Assembly: GCF_019204005.1 (NCBI RefSeq)
Contig: NZ_JAGSPA010000001.1
Coordinates: 868,001 to 932,000 of the forward strand
Reading direction: 5' to 3'
Length of the DNA stretch: 64,000 nt
From: Pacificimonas pallii
GTDB taxonomy: Bacteria > Pseudomonadota > Alphaproteobacteria > Sphingomonadales > Sphingomonadaceae
Shown: positions 1 through 9,532 of the stretch, in pieces
Position numbering within the stretch: position 1 is the stretch's first letter
How the letters are laid out: each line of letters starts with the position of its first letter
The notes under the pieces: generated by a model
Seen by the model: the letters and a program-made list of their open reading frames with translations, nothing else
The model's database searches: none
Told to the model about the DNA's origin: nothing
Made by a program: the position numbers and the translations under genes

Positions 1-931
1 CATGGGCCTCATTCTGGAGGAAAGCGGTGAATTCGCCGTTCTTTCCGACATCCTTGGCGATGAGGATCACCTCGGCGACATGGATTTCAAGGTGGCGGGT
101 ACGTCTGAGGGCATCACGTCCCTGCAGATGGATATCAAGGTCGCGGGCATCACCGAAGAGATCATGCACACAGCGCTGGAACAGGCAAAGGGTGGCCGCG
201 CGCACATCCTCGAGCGTATGAACGACGCCCTTGGCGGTACGCGCGAAACCATGTCCGAACACGCGCCGCGTATCGAGACGGTTTCCGTTCCCAAGGACAA
301 GATCCGCGACATTATCGGCACGGGCGGCAAGGTGATTCGCGAGATCGTCGCCGAGACGGGTGCGAAGGTCGACATTGACGATGAGGGTATCGTGAAGGTC
401 TCCTCCAGCGTTGCCAGCGAAATCGAGGCGGCCGTCAACTGGATCAAGGGCATCATCGAAGAACCCGAGGTCGGCACAATCTATACCGGCAAGGTTGTCA
501 GCATTGTCGCCTTCGGCGCATTCGTGAATTTCATGGGCGGCAAGGACGGCCTCGTCCACGTCTCTGAAATCAAGAATGAGCGCGTCGAACAGGTCAGCGA
601 CGTGCTGGAGGAAGGGCAGGAGGTCAAGGTGAAGGTGCTCGCCATCGACGACCGCGGCAAGGTCCGCCTTTCCATGCGTGTTGTCGATCAGGAAACCGGC
701 GAAGAGCTGGAAGACACCCGCCCACCGCGCGAGGACAAACCGCGCGGTGATCGTGGTCCCCGTCGCAGCAGCGGCGGCGACCGTGATGGCGGCGGCCGCA
801 GCCGTGGTGGTGATCGTGGTCGCGGCGGTGGCCGCGGACGTGGCCGCAGCCGCGACAATGATGACAGCAGTTCGGACAAGGGCGGCGAAGATGCCGGTCT
901 TCCGGACTTCATCTCCGGCGACGACGACTGA
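1..931 (+). CDS. pnp: Polyribonucleotide nucleotidyltransferase (PNPase), 3' part
   Basis: This is the C-terminal part of PNPase, the phosphorolytic 3'-5' exoribonuclease of the RNA degradosome; the gene begins outside the window. About 309 residues are visible. The first ~77 are the end of the second catalytic RNase PH-like core. A KH domain follows at residues 91-153 with the GTGG loop at 107-109, then an S1 domain at 158-228. The tail (232-309) is hydrophilic, rich in Arg, Gly and Asp with RGG-like repeats, and ends in an acidic stretch. Such tails are common in alphaproteobacterial PNPases and probably contact RNA or RNase E. A strong intrinsic terminator follows 25 bp after the stop. Family assignment is secure; the role of the tail is inference. 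Confidence 0.97.
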   Translation, partial: MGLILEESGEFAVLSDILGDEDHLGDMDFKVAGTSEGITSLQMDIKVAGITEEIMHTALEQAKGGRAHILERMNDALGGTRETMSEHAPRIETVSVPKDKIRDIIGTGGKVIREIVAETGAKVDIDDEGIVKVSSSVASEIEAAVNWIKGIIEEPEVGTIYTGKVVSIVAFGAFVNFMGGKDGLVHVSEIKNERVEQVSDVLEEGQEVKVKVLAIDDRGKVRLSMRVVDQETGEELEDTRPPREDKPRGDRGPRRSSGGDRDGGGRSRGGDRGRGGGRGRGRSRDNDDSSSDKGGEDAGLPDFISGDDD

Positions 932-956
932 TCGCCAGACCATTTTGAACGAAGAG

Positions 957-983
957 GGGGAGGCCGCAAGGTCTCCCCTTTTT
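957..983 (+). terminator. Intrinsic terminator of pnp
   Basis: A 9-bp stem (GGGGAGGCC at 957-965 with GGTCTCCCC at 970-978, one G-U pair) closes a GCAA tetraloop and is followed by five T residues. It lies 25 bp past the pnp stop and matches the classic rho-independent form. Confidence 0.9.
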
Positions 984-1050
984 GTTGAGGTCGGCGCTGC
1001 AGATGCGATGTGCTACCCGCTGTCCGACATTATTCGTTTGGAGACCGCCC

Positions 1051-2040
1051 ATGCCCACCCGCCGCGAAATCTTGTCCGCCGCCAGCGCCGCCACTGTCAT
1101 CGCCGCAGCTTCCAGACCTGTTAGTGCCGCCAATCATCAAGGAGCAGGCGCACCGGATCTTTCTGGAAAGGCCATCCTGATCACGGGGACGTCGTCGGGT
1201 TTTGGCCATCTGGGCGCGCTGCACTATGCGCGTGCCGGGGCGAAAGTTATCGCGACGATGCGTAACCTGCCAAGGCCGGAGGCAGATGCACTTGTGAAGG
1301 CTGCCAAGGACGAGGGTCTCGATCTGCATGTCGTCGAACTTGATGTTCTCGACCCTGACAGCGTCATCGGCGGTGTTGCGAAGGCCGAGCGGCTTGCGGG
1401 CGGCGCGCTCGATGTGATCGTGAACAATGCCGGTATCTCCTTCGGCCTGCCCGTCGAGCTTCAGGACGAGGAGGCAGCCAGACTTATGTTCGATACCAAT
1501 GTGCTCGGGTACCAGCGTGTCGCGCGCGCGGCGCTGCCCGGGATGCGCGATGTGAAACGTGGGCAGGTTTTCAACGTCTCGTCGCAACTTGGCCGTGTCG
1601 TGATCCCCGGCTTTGGCCTGTATTCCGCAACCAAGTTCGCCGTCGAGGCGCAGGCCGAACAGATGGCGTACGAGCTCGCACCACATGGTATCGACGTCAC
1701 GATCATCCAGCCGGGCGGCTATCCGACGGCGATCTGGGAGAATGCGAGCGCCAATACGCAGACACTGATCGACCGGTTGAGCGATGATGAAAAGACCGCG
1801 TATCAGGGCTTTATCGACAATGCGACGCGGGTCGGTACTGGCGGCGATAGCGACCCGATGGACATCCCGCGCGCGATTGCCGAGATCATCGCGATGCCTG
1901 CGGGCCAGCGGCCGCTGCGCCGCGCGGTGCACCCCGTCACCAGGCCGCAGGAGAAGATCAACGAGGTCAGCGCGGCGACGCAGCTGGCGATTCTGGGTGA
2001 TTCGCCCTACGGACCGATGGTAAAGGCGGTTCTCGGCTAG
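1051..2040 (+). CDS. Short-chain dehydrogenase/reductase with a Tat-type signal
   Basis: A classical SDR oxidoreductase of 329 residues. The cofactor loop TGTSSGFG, the NNAG motif and the catalytic YSATK are all visible, so it should bind NAD(P)H and reduce or oxidise a carbonyl or alcohol; the substrate is unknown. I start it at the ATG at 1051, which has GGAG 7 bp upstream; an in-frame ATG at 982 lies inside the pnp terminator. The N-terminus reads MPTRREILSAASAATVIAAA, a twin-arginine motif followed by a hydrophobic stretch and an Ala-x-Ala-like site near residue 27. Export through Tat is therefore likely, which is unusual for an SDR. It stands alone between pnp and the M16 peptidase gene. 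Confidence 0.85.
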   Translation: MPTRREILSAASAATVIAAASRPVSAANHQGAGAPDLSGKAILITGTSSGFGHLGALHYARAGAKVIATMRNLPRPEADALVKAAKDEGLDLHVVELDVLDPDSVIGGVAKAERLAGGALDVIVNNAGISFGLPVELQDEEAARLMFDTNVLGYQRVARAALPGMRDVKRGQVFNVSSQLGRVVIPGFGLYSATKFAVEAQAEQMAYELAPHGIDVTIIQPGGYPTAIWENASANTQTLIDRLSDDEKTAYQGFIDNATRVGTGGDSDPMDIPRAIAEIIAMPAGQRPLRRAVHPVTRPQEKINEVSAATQLAILGDSPYGPMVKAVLG

Positions 2041-2122
2041 GCGCGCGCCCTCTTCCGGGAAGGGAAATGAAGACAGTCCGACGTCGCTGGATTTTCGCGG
2101 CCGCAGCCGTATAGATGCTGCC

Positions 2123-4855
2123 ATGAAGACACTTTTTCTGGCCGCTGGTACGGCCCTTTCGCTCTCTTTCGCCGCCGCCGCCTTCGCGCAGGGCCCGTCC
2201 CCGGAACTGGTCGCGTCGGTCGACATCCCCTTTGAGAAGTTCACGCTGTCAAATGGACTGACGGTAATCACCCATACAGACCGGAAAGCGCCGATCGTCG
2301 CTGTCAGCGTCTGGTATCATGTCGGGTCAAAGGACGAGCCGGAAGGCCGCACGGGGTTCGCGCATTTGTTCGAGCATTTGATGTTCAACGGCAGCGAAAA
2401 TTATGATGATGAGTGGTTCAAGGCGCTGCAGGAAATGGGCGCGACGGACTATAATGGGACGACCTGGTTCGACCGCACGAATTACTTTCAGAATGTTCCG
2501 ACGCCCGCGCTTGAGCGCATGCTGTTTCTCGAATCCGATCGCATGGGCCACCTGCTTGGCGCGGTGACGCAGGAGAAGCTGGATGCGCAGCGCGGTGTCG
2601 TCCAGAATGAAAAGCGACAGGGCGACAACCGTCCCTTTGGCAAGACCGAATACCGCATATTGGAAGGGCTGTTCCCCAAAGGGCATCCATACCGGCATTC
2701 CACCATCGGTTCGATGGCGGATCTGGATGCGGCCAGCCTTGAGGATGTGCAGAGCTGGTTCAAACAATGGTACGGACCGAACAATGCGGTGCTGGTGCTC
2801 GCGGGCGATATCGATGCCGCGACCGCGCGGCCGCTGGTCGAGAAATATTTCGGCGATATCCCGGCGGGGCCGGCGCTTGAAAAGCGCCTGAAAGGCTGGG
2901 TGCCGAAGCGTGAAAACACCGTGCGCGAGGTCATGGAAGATGATGTCGCCAATTCGCGCGTGTATCGCGCCTGGGCCGCACCGGGCCTGAAGTCGGACGA
3001 AGTCCGGCCGCTCAGCATTGCCGCGGCGATTCTCGCAGGCGGCGAATCCTCGCGTCTTTACAAGGCGCTCGTGCGCGATGCGCAGATTGCGACAGGTGTT
3101 TCGGGCGGCGTCCAGCCACTGGAAGCTGTCGGCATGCTGCAATTGTCCGCAGATGTGAAACCCGGCGTCGATCCCGCGCTCGTTGAGTCCATGATCGATG
3201 CGGAGATCGAACGTTTCCGCCGCGAGGGACCGACGGAGGACGAAGTCGAGCGCGTCGCGATGCGCGTGGTTTCCGGCACCATTCGCGGTCTCGAGGATGT
3301 TGGCGGCTTTGGCGGCAAGGCGGTGACGCTGGCGGAGGGTGAGGTTTACACCGGCGATCCCGGGTTCTTCAAAACCGAGCTGACTGATTATGTCGAGGCC
3401 ACGCGCGGGGAGGTTCAGGCTGCTGCGCAGGCGTGGATGGGCGCAGGCGGTTATCAGCTGCTCGTGACGCCGGTGGGCGATCTGACCACGACGGCGGGCG
3501 TCGATCGTTCCGAACTGCCCACTGTCGGCGACCTGCCGAAGCTCGATTTTCCGGATGTGGAACGTGCGACTCTCGGCAACGGCATCGAAGTGACATTCGC
3601 ACGGCGCGCGTCTGTTCCGGTCGTCAATATTTCCATGGTGTTCGACGCCGGCGATGCGGCAGACCCGAAGGAGAAGCCGGGTACGCAGGCCCTGACGCTG
3701 TCGCTGCTTGATGAGGGCACTGCGGACATGACCGGCATTGAGATCGCCGAAGCCGAGGAGCGCCTTGGCGCCAGCATCGGCGCGGGCAGCGACCTTGATA
3801 CCACGACGCTCAGCCTGTCGGCACTCAGCACCAATCTTGCCGCCTCGCTCGACCTTTATGCCGATGTCGTGCGCAATCCGGCCTTTGACGAAGCAGAGCT
3901 TGAACGTGTGCGCGGCATACAGCTTGCCAGGATCGATGCCGAAATGAAGCAGCCGAACAGTCTCGCGCTGCGGTTGCTGCCGCCGCTGATTTACGGCGAG
4001 GCGCATCCTTATGGGGCGCCGTTGACGGGCACGGGAACGCCGGACGGCGTGAAGGCCGTGACGCGGAGCGACCTGGTCAATTTCCATAGCATGTGGCTGC
4101 GTCCGGACAATGCCGCGATTTTCGTCGTTGGCGATACCACGCTGGCGGAAATCGTGCCCATGCTCGAGGCACGCTTTGGAAATTGGGAGCCGCAGAGCCC
4201 CGTGAAAGGCGTGAAACTGTTCACACCGGTATCAGCACCCGAATCGGCACGGATCGTCCTTGTGGATCGTCCGGGCGCCCCGCAGAGCTTCATATTTGCC
4301 GGTTATCCGCTGCAGGCAAAGGGCACCGACGACAATGTGGCGCTGTCCGTCGCCAATATTCCCCTGGGCGGCATCTTCACTTCCCGGCTGAATACGAACC
4401 TGCGAGAGGAGAAGGGCTGGAGCTACGGTGTGCGCACCACGATTTCCGGCGCAGTCGAGCAGCAACCCTTCTATGTCACCGCACCCGTGCAGACCGACAA
4501 GACGGGCGAAGCGCTCGCGGAATTGCGCCGCGAACTGACCGAATATGTTGGCGACCGTATGATTACGTCAACGGAAGTATCCGACACGACAGCGTTTCTC
4601 TCAGGCCGCCTGCCGGGTGCCTATGAAAGCGCAGGTGCCGTTATGGGCGCGATCCTCGGCAATGCGAAATATGGCCGTCCAGATGATTATCAGGAAACCT
4701 ATGCACAGCGCCTGTCGCAGCTGACAGAGGCTGAAGTCGCGGCCGCGGCGGCGGCGGAAATCGATCCGAACAAGCTGCTATGGGTCATCGTTGGCGATGC
4801 CGATCTGGTCCGCCCACAGCTTGAGGGGCTGGGGCTGCCAATCGAAGAGCGGTAG
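2123..4855 (+). CDS. Exported M16 family zinc metallopeptidase (duplicated-domain type)
   Basis: A 910-residue pitrilysin/processing-peptidase family protein. Residues 1-22 form a Sec signal peptide ending AFA-Q, so it acts in the periplasm or cell envelope. The inverted zinc motif HLFEH is at residues 81-85, and the third ligand is probably E163 in QNEKRQ. The N-terminal half carries the active M16 domain and its M16_C partner; the C-terminal half (about 480-900) repeats the fold without a zinc motif, as in family members that clamp peptides between two halves. It probably degrades peptides or misfolded exported proteins. The start at 2123 gives the signal peptide directly, but no strong ribosome binding site is seen. 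Confidence 0.92.
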   Translation: MKTLFLAAGTALSLSFAAAAFAQGPSPELVASVDIPFEKFTLSNGLTVITHTDRKAPIVAVSVWYHVGSKDEPEGRTGFAHLFEHLMFNGSENYDDEWFKALQEMGATDYNGTTWFDRTNYFQNVPTPALERMLFLESDRMGHLLGAVTQEKLDAQRGVVQNEKRQGDNRPFGKTEYRILEGLFPKGHPYRHSTIGSMADLDAASLEDVQSWFKQWYGPNNAVLVLAGDIDAATARPLVEKYFGDIPAGPALEKRLKGWVPKRENTVREVMEDDVANSRVYRAWAAPGLKSDEVRPLSIAAAILAGGESSRLYKALVRDAQIATGVSGGVQPLEAVGMLQLSADVKPGVDPALVESMIDAEIERFRREGPTEDEVERVAMRVVSGTIRGLEDVGGFGGKAVTLAEGEVYTGDPGFFKTELTDYVEATRGEVQAAAQAWMGAGGYQLLVTPVGDLTTTAGVDRSELPTVGDLPKLDFPDVERATLGNGIEVTFARRASVPVVNISMVFDAGDAADPKEKPGTQALTLSLLDEGTADMTGIEIAEAEERLGASIGAGSDLDTTTLSLSALSTNLAASLDLYADVVRNPAFDEAELERVRGIQLARIDAEMKQPNSLALRLLPPLIYGEAHPYGAPLTGTGTPDGVKAVTRSDLVNFHSMWLRPDNAAIFVVGDTTLAEIVPMLEARFGNWEPQSPVKGVKLFTPVSAPESARIVLVDRPGAPQSFIFAGYPLQAKGTDDNVALSVANIPLGGIFTSRLNTNLREEKGWSYGVRTTISGAVEQQPFYVTAPVQTDKTGEALAELRRELTEYVGDRMITSTEVSDTTAFLSGRLPGAYESAGAVMGAILGNAKYGRPDDYQETYAQRLSQLTEAEVAAAAAAEIDPNKLLWVIVGDADLVRPQLEGLGLPIEER

Positions 4856-4909
4856 GCGCGCAAGTCAGAAGACGGGAAAAATAGGCCGAAGCAAAACTCC
4901 TGGATTCCT

Positions 4910-4999
4910 ATCATCCTGAGCGCACGCGGAATTCAGTCCGGACGGATATGCCTCGGTGCGATGGCAGCACCCTGGCTCGCCCGCGTTCGCGAGGATGAT
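4910..4999. repeat. Degenerate dispersed palindromic repeat
   Basis: Between two convergent genes, the left arm ATCATCCTGAGCGCACGCGG faces a right arm ending TTCGCGAGGATGAT. It looks like a worn copy of the better-preserved elements at 57575-57655 and 59970-60046. I see no gene in 4856-5022. Confidence 0.45.
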
Positions 5000-5022
5000 G
5001 GGCTGAGAAAGGCTCTTCCCTT

Positions 5023-5673
5023 TCAGGCTGCTTCGGCTTCCGGAAACAGCACCGGAGCATCGCCTTCCGCCCAGGGCGCCCGCTTCACCATGGCGCGCTT
5101 GAACAGCTCCGAAGCCAAATGACCGGTCAGCCATGCCTGAACGCGCGGGATCGGCTGCGCCGCAAACCAGTCGCGGTCCGTATGCGCGAACTGCCGGACG
5201 AACGGGAATAGCGCGATGTCGGTGAAGCCGCGCACGTCGCCGCTCAGCTGCTGTTGACCCGACAGCCGCTCTTCCAGCAGCCGCAGATGCGCGAACCCGG
5301 CGGCGCGATGGTCCTGCGGGTCGGTATCGTGCCGCGCTGAATATTTATAGCGGTCGAGATGATGTTTGAACGGCCCGTCATTGGCCGCGATCAGGGCATC
5401 GTCGCACCGCGCCAGCCATGCCTCCGGGTCCCGTTGTCCCAGCGCCCAGCGCATGACCGCCAGACTTTCGTCGACCACAATCCCCTCCGTGGTGACAAGC
5501 ACGGGTACCGTGGCCTTGGGGGATGCCGTGACCATTGCGTCCGGCTTGTCGCTCAGTTTCACCTCGCGCAGTTCCGACGTCACCCCCGCGATCAGCAGCG
5601 CCATGCGCGCCCGCATCGCATAGGGGCAGCGGCGAAAGGAATAGAGCGTCGGCAGCTCAGCTTCCATATTCAC
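5023..5673 (-). CDS. Glutathione S-transferase family protein
   Basis: A cytosolic GST-fold protein of about 216 residues. The thioredoxin-like N-terminal domain begins [17 protein letters not shown], with the active-site-type CPY motif, and has the cis-proline segment ATVPVL and the ESLAVMRW glutathione-binding segment. An all-helical C-terminal domain follows. The start is either GTG at 5673, giving a 4-bp GTGA overlap with trhO, or ATG at 5667; neither has a strong ribosome binding site. It is the last gene of a minus-strand operon behind trhO. Substrate is unknown; detoxification or disulfide chemistry is the usual role of such proteins. Confidence 0.85.
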   Translation of the reverse strand: MNMEAELPTLYSFRRCPYAMRARMALLIAGVTSELREVKLSDKPDAMVTASPKATVPVLVTTEGIVVDESLAVMRWALGQRDPEAWLARCDDALIAANDGPFKHHLDRYKYSARHDTDPQDHRAAGFAHLRLLEERLSGQQQLSGDVRGFTDIALFPFVRQFAHTDRDWFAAQPIPRVQAWLTGHLASELFKRAMVKRAPWAEGDAPVLFPEAEAA

Positions 5674-6683
5674 GCGCCAGGCCCGTCATTCCCTTGCCTG
5701 GCGGAATGGCCGTCCCATTCCATTTCGTCCTCAGCAAAGCCATCCGATATATCCGCACTGCCGGGCAGGACCGCGCCCACATGCGCGTCGCCGCGGGCTT
5801 TGGCCAGTTTCACCTGCCGCTCGCGCTCGCGATAACCCGCGCGCTGTGCGTCCGTGCGGGTATCGTGGCAGCGCGCGCAGCTAATGCCATCTTCATATAG
5901 CGGCGATTCCATGTCGGCGACGGAAAGCGGCATGCGGCAGGCGCGGCACAGGCTGTGCGTGCCCTCGGCCAAGCCGTGCGTGACCGAAACGCGTTCATCA
6001 AAAACGAAACACTCGCCCTGCCACAGGCTTTCTTCTGCCCGCACATCCTCCAGATATTTCAGGATACCGCCCTCAAGGTGATAGACGTCCTCGACGCCTT
6101 CCGATTTCAGGAACGCCGTCGCCTTTTCGCAGCGGATGCCGCCGGTGCAGAACATGGCCACCTTTGGCGTGACATCTCCGGCCAGCAGGCGCTCGCGCTC
6201 TTTCCGGAACCATTTGGGAAACTCGCGAAAGCTCTCGGTTTCGGGGTCGATGGCGCCCGAAAAGGTGCCAATGCCAACTTCATAGTCGTTGCGCGTGTCG
6301 ATCACGATGGTAGCGGGGTCCGCGATCAGTGCATTCCAGTCGGCGGGTTTCACGTAGGTTCCCGCATTTTGCGCGGGGTCTATATCAGGCTCGCCCATAG
6401 TGACGATTTCCCGCTTCATGCGGACTTTCAGCCGGTGGAAGGGCATATCGGAGGCGCGGCTGTATTTTACGCTGGCCCGCGCACAGCCGGGCAGCGCACG
6501 GATATGGGCGACGGCCCGGTCAATGCCCGCCGCCGGACCGGCCAGCGTGCCATTAATGCCTTCATGCGCCAGCAGCAGCGTTCCGCGTATGCCTTCGCCT
6601 GCGCACAGGTCGAGCAGGGGCTGGCGCAAGTCTTCCGGTGTCTTGAAGGGTGCAAAACAATAAAGGGCGGCGACTTTGATCAT
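5670..6683 (-). CDS. trhO: tRNA uridine(34) hydroxylase TrhO (rhodanese family)
   Basis: TrhO (YceA) performs oxygen-dependent hydroxylation of U34 in tRNA to 5-hydroxyuridine. The 337-residue protein has the N-terminal acylphosphatase-like domain (1-100, with the [10 protein letters not shown] segment) and a rhodanese domain whose active-site cysteine is C179 in [10 protein letters not shown]. Four further cysteines (C246, C249, C269, C272) in a CxxC...CxxC pattern probably bind a metal in the C-terminal domain. The stop overlaps the GST start (GTGA), so the two genes are likely translated together. Family assignment is firm. Confidence 0.93.
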   Translation of the reverse strand: MIKVAALYCFAPFKTPEDLRQPLLDLCAGEGIRGTLLLAHEGINGTLAGPAAGIDRAVAHIRALPGCARASVKYSRASDMPFHRLKVRMKREIVTMGEPDIDPAQNAGTYVKPADWNALIADPATIVIDTRNDYEVGIGTFSGAIDPETESFREFPKWFRKERERLLAGDVTPKVAMFCTGGIRCEKATAFLKSEGVEDVYHLEGGILKYLEDVRAEESLWQGECFVFDERVSVTHGLAEGTHSLCRACRMPLSVADMESPLYEDGISCARCHDTRTDAQRAGYRERERQVKLAKARGDAHVGAVLPGSADISDGFAEDEMEWDGHSARQGNDGPGA

Positions 6684-6688
6684 GCCCC

Positions 6689-7474
6689 CTAACTGAAGCT
6701 TGGTTTGCGTTTTTCAAGGATTGCCGTGACGGCTTCCCGGTGGTCGCCCGTTTTCTGCAGGACGCCCTGCACGAGCCGGGCCTCTTCCAGATTTTCAGAG
6801 AGGGACGCGTTTCGCGCCGTGATCATCAGTCGCTTCGCCTTTCGCAGCGTGACCGGAGGCTGCGCGGCGATGCTGGCGGCAAGCGCCTCTGCGCGCGCCA
6901 GCAGGGCATCGTCCGCCGCCACATCCGTCACCAGTCCCCAGTCGAGCGCGGTCGCGGCGTCCACGGCTTCCGATGTCAGCAGCATATGCATCGCCCGCGC
7001 ATGGCCAATGGTACGCGGCAGCAGCCACGCGCCGCCATCGCCCGGGATCAGACCGACCCTTACGAAACTCTCCGCGAACTTCGCGCTTTCACCTGCGATA
7101 CGGACATCGCACATCGTCGCCACGTCCAGACCGGCGCCGATGGCATGACCATTGACAGCGGCGATGACGGGAACGCTCAGGCTTTCGAAGGCCAGCGGAA
7201 TTCGCTGGATACCGGTGCGATACCATTCCGCGATCTCCAGCGCGCTATTCTCTTCGCTCAATTTGCGGATTTCGTTCAGATTGCCGCCTGCGGAAAAGCT
7301 CTTTCCCGCCCCGGTCAGGATCACACAACTAATGTCGGTATCCTCTTCGGCGCGCAGCACCGCGTTGATCAACGCCGGCACCACATCATCCGACAGGGCA
7401 TTACGCGTGTCGGGCCGGTTCAGCGTGATGCGCGCGATTCGGTCAGCGCTCTCATAAAGAACCGGCTCGGACAT
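6689..7474 (-). CDS. Enoyl-CoA hydratase/isomerase (crotonase) family protein
   Basis: A 261-residue crotonase-fold protein. The oxyanion-hole segments are visible as [12 protein letters not shown] and [12 protein letters not shown], and the family glutamate region is [10 protein letters not shown]. It should act on an acyl-CoA thioester in the cytoplasm, probably in beta-oxidation or amino-acid catabolism; the substrate cannot be read from sequence. I start at the ATG at 7474 because AGGAG precedes it by 7 bp; an upstream in-frame ATG at 7525 would overlap the preceding gene's end. It sits 5 bp upstream of trhO on the same strand. Confidence 0.9.
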   Translation of the reverse strand: MSEPVLYESADRIARITLNRPDTRNALSDDVVPALINAVLRAEEDTDISCVILTGAGKSFSAGGNLNEIRKLSEENSALEIAEWYRTGIQRIPLAFESLSVPVIAAVNGHAIGAGLDVATMCDVRIAGESAKFAESFVRVGLIPGDGGAWLLPRTIGHARAMHMLLTSEAVDAATALDWGLVTDVAADDALLARAEALAASIAAQPPVTLRKAKRLMITARNASLSENLEEARLVQGVLQKTGDHREAVTAILEKRKPSFS

Positions 7475-7482
7475 CTGATCTC

Positions 7483-8028
7483 CTATTCGTTCGCGACATA
7501 GGTTCCATCGAACCAGACGCTCCATTCACCCTCGGTCGCCTGCCATTCCAGAAACTGCGTCAGCGTTCCGTCGGCATTCTTCGTCAAGTCGCCGCGAAAG
7601 GCATGCGCGCTCGATCGCCCCGGCGCGAAAAAGACGATTTCGCCTTCCAGGCGCATTTTGCCCGGTTCAACCAGACCGCCCTTCCAGTCAATGACCGTGT
7701 TCGGACTGGCCCATAATTGGACCCATTTGCCATCGCGCGGATCCTTGTAACTGGTGCTGCGTCCGTCATCCATGCCGCCGCGCCCTCCAGACCAGCGCTC
7801 GAACAGGAAACAGCCATCATAGGCTTTGGAGATGACATTTCGGCCGACATATTGCTGCTTCGCGTTGAAGACATTCCAGTCGCCGATAAAGAAGTCGAAC
7901 TCGTCTGCGCCTTCCAGGCTTGTACATCCCGGCGGGGTTGGCGGTGCGGGCGCATCTTCCATCTGCTGCGCATGGGCAGCCCCCGACAATATCAATGTCA
8001 GGCCAAGCAGCATGTGGTTCAGTTTCAT
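7483..8028 (-). CDS. Small exported protein of unknown function
   Basis: A 181-residue protein with a Sec signal peptide (MKLNHMLLGLTLILSGAAHA, cleavage before QQM). The mature part opens with a Pro-rich linker, then FDFFIGDWNVFNAKQQY and a run of beta-strand-like segments with many Trp and Gly residues, reminiscent of small lipocalin-like or DUF1579-type exported proteins; that resemblance is from memory and weak. ATG at 8028 has GGAG at the right distance. It is transcribed ahead of the crotonase gene with an 8-bp gap, suggesting one operon. Function unknown. Confidence 0.75.
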   Translation of the reverse strand: MKLNHMLLGLTLILSGAAHAQQMEDAPAPPTPPGCTSLEGADEFDFFIGDWNVFNAKQQYVGRNVISKAYDGCFLFERWSGGRGGMDDGRSTSYKDPRDGKWVQLWASPNTVIDWKGGLVEPGKMRLEGEIVFFAPGRSSAHAFRGDLTKNADGTLTQFLEWQATEGEWSVWFDGTYVANE

Positions 8029-8100
8029 ATCGATCTCCAATTCCATCCCATTGTCCCTTTAGGACAATCGGGCGGGTGAATATCCTCAAGCAAGCGGGCG

Positions 8101-9357
8101 TTATTCCACACGTTCGATGATGATCGCCGGGGCCATGCCGCCTGCTGCGCACATGGTGACCAGACCGCGTTTCAGGCCCTGCCGCTCAAGCTCGTCGATC
8201 ATGGTACCGATCAGGATGGAGCCGGTCGCGCCAATGGGATGACCAAGCGCGATCGCGCCGCCATTCACATTCACCCGGTCACGCGGCAGGTCGAGATCAC
8301 GGATGAATTTTTCCGCAACGACAGCGAAAGCCTCGTTGATCTCCCACAGGTCGATATCGTCCTTGCTCAGGCCCGCCTTTTCCAGCACTTTCCTTGCCGC
8401 CGGGACAGGGGCATTCAGCATCAGCGTCGGGTCGTCGCCCATGTTCGCGGTCATGACGACACGGGCACGGGGCTTCAGGCCCTTTTCCTTCACATATTTC
8501 TCAGATGCGATCAGCACCGCAGCCGCGCCGTCGACGACGCCTGATGAATTGCCCGCATGGTGGAAATGCCTGATCTCCAGATCCGGGTACTTCCGGTTGA
8601 TCAGGCCGCGAAATGTCGTGCCATCCTTATCGAGCGGGACATCGGCGATTTTGGCAAAGCTTGGCTCCAACTCGCCAAGGCCCTCCATAGTCGTCTGCGG
8701 CCGCGGAAACTCTTCCTTGTCGAGCACGATATTGCCGTCTGCGTCGCTTACGGGGATGAGCGACTTATCGAACCGCCCCTCGGCAATCGCGCGCGCCGCC
8801 TTTTGCTGGCTGTCATAGCCAAGACGATCCAGCGCTTCGCGGCCGATCCCCTCCATACTGGCGATCGCATCGCCGCAGACGCCCTGATGCGACTGCGGAT
8901 GCGTGACCTGCAGGCGGTCATTGCCCGATCCCATCATGGCGGCGCCCAGGCCCGCGGCCATTTCCTCACGGCCCCGGTCGGCGGTGTAGGACATCATTTC
9001 CGTGCCGCCCGCGACCACCAGGTCTTCCATGCCGGACATCACCTGCGCCGCAGCGAAGTTCACGGCCGTGATGCCACCGCCGCAGAAGCGGTCCAGTGTC
9101 GTGCCCGACGAGCGGATGTCGTAGCCCGCGTCCAGTGCCGCCATACGGCCGAGATCGCCGCCCTGCTTGCCCTTCTGCGTGGAGGTGGACCAGATCACAT
9201 CGTCCACATCGCCGGTGTCGATATCGTTACGCTCGGCTATGGCCTTCAGAACTGTCGCGGCCAGATGTTGCGGGTGCATGTGGGCCAGACTGCCCTTTCC
9301 CGTCTTGCCGATTCCGCGCGGGGTCCGGACGGCGTCGATAATATAGGCTTCGGCCAT
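8101..9357 (-). CDS. Acetyl-CoA C-acyltransferase (thiolase)
   Basis: A 418-residue thiolase that cleaves 3-ketoacyl-CoA with CoA, or condenses two acyl-CoAs in reverse. The nucleophile is C92 in TLDRFCGGGITAVN; the second active-site elements are INEAFA, the GGAIALGHPIGATG histidine loop and the C-terminal cysteine in CAAGGMAP. All residues needed for activity are present. The start at 9357 is preceded by AAGGAGC. With the crotonase just downstream it fits fatty-acid beta-oxidation, although the small exported protein gene lies between them. FadA-like versus acetoacetyl-CoA thiolase cannot be settled here. Confidence 0.93.
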   Translation of the reverse strand: MAEAYIIDAVRTPRGIGKTGKGSLAHMHPQHLAATVLKAIAERNDIDTGDVDDVIWSTSTQKGKQGGDLGRMAALDAGYDIRSSGTTLDRFCGGGITAVNFAAAQVMSGMEDLVVAGGTEMMSYTADRGREEMAAGLGAAMMGSGNDRLQVTHPQSHQGVCGDAIASMEGIGREALDRLGYDSQQKAARAIAEGRFDKSLIPVSDADGNIVLDKEEFPRPQTTMEGLGELEPSFAKIADVPLDKDGTTFRGLINRKYPDLEIRHFHHAGNSSGVVDGAAAVLIASEKYVKEKGLKPRARVVMTANMGDDPTLMLNAPVPAARKVLEKAGLSKDDIDLWEINEAFAVVAEKFIRDLDLPRDRVNVNGGAIALGHPIGATGSILIGTMIDELERQGLKRGLVTMCAAGGMAPAIIIERVE

Positions 9358-9532
9358 GACGATGCTCCTTCTGAGGCTTCTTTGCCACGAGTTGGAGGCC
9401 GCCTGCGCAGGTGCCAAGCTGACGATTCGGTGGGGGCGGATGTTCCCGTGCCCCCTATCTGTGCACCTGTTTGTACCCTGTCCGCGCCTCTGTCCGCACC
9501 CGTATCAGCACCGCGTCTGATCGTCTCGGCGC

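Noticed and set aside
1030-2271. A 413-codon open frame on the minus strand across the SDR gene
   Set aside because: It is the antisense of a well-supported gene in GC-rich DNA, with no recognisable domain; long antisense frames are expected here.
2327-4087. A 586-codon minus-strand frame under the M16 peptidase gene
   Set aside because: Antisense of a clear gene with a biased composition (Arg/His/Ala-rich) and no family features.
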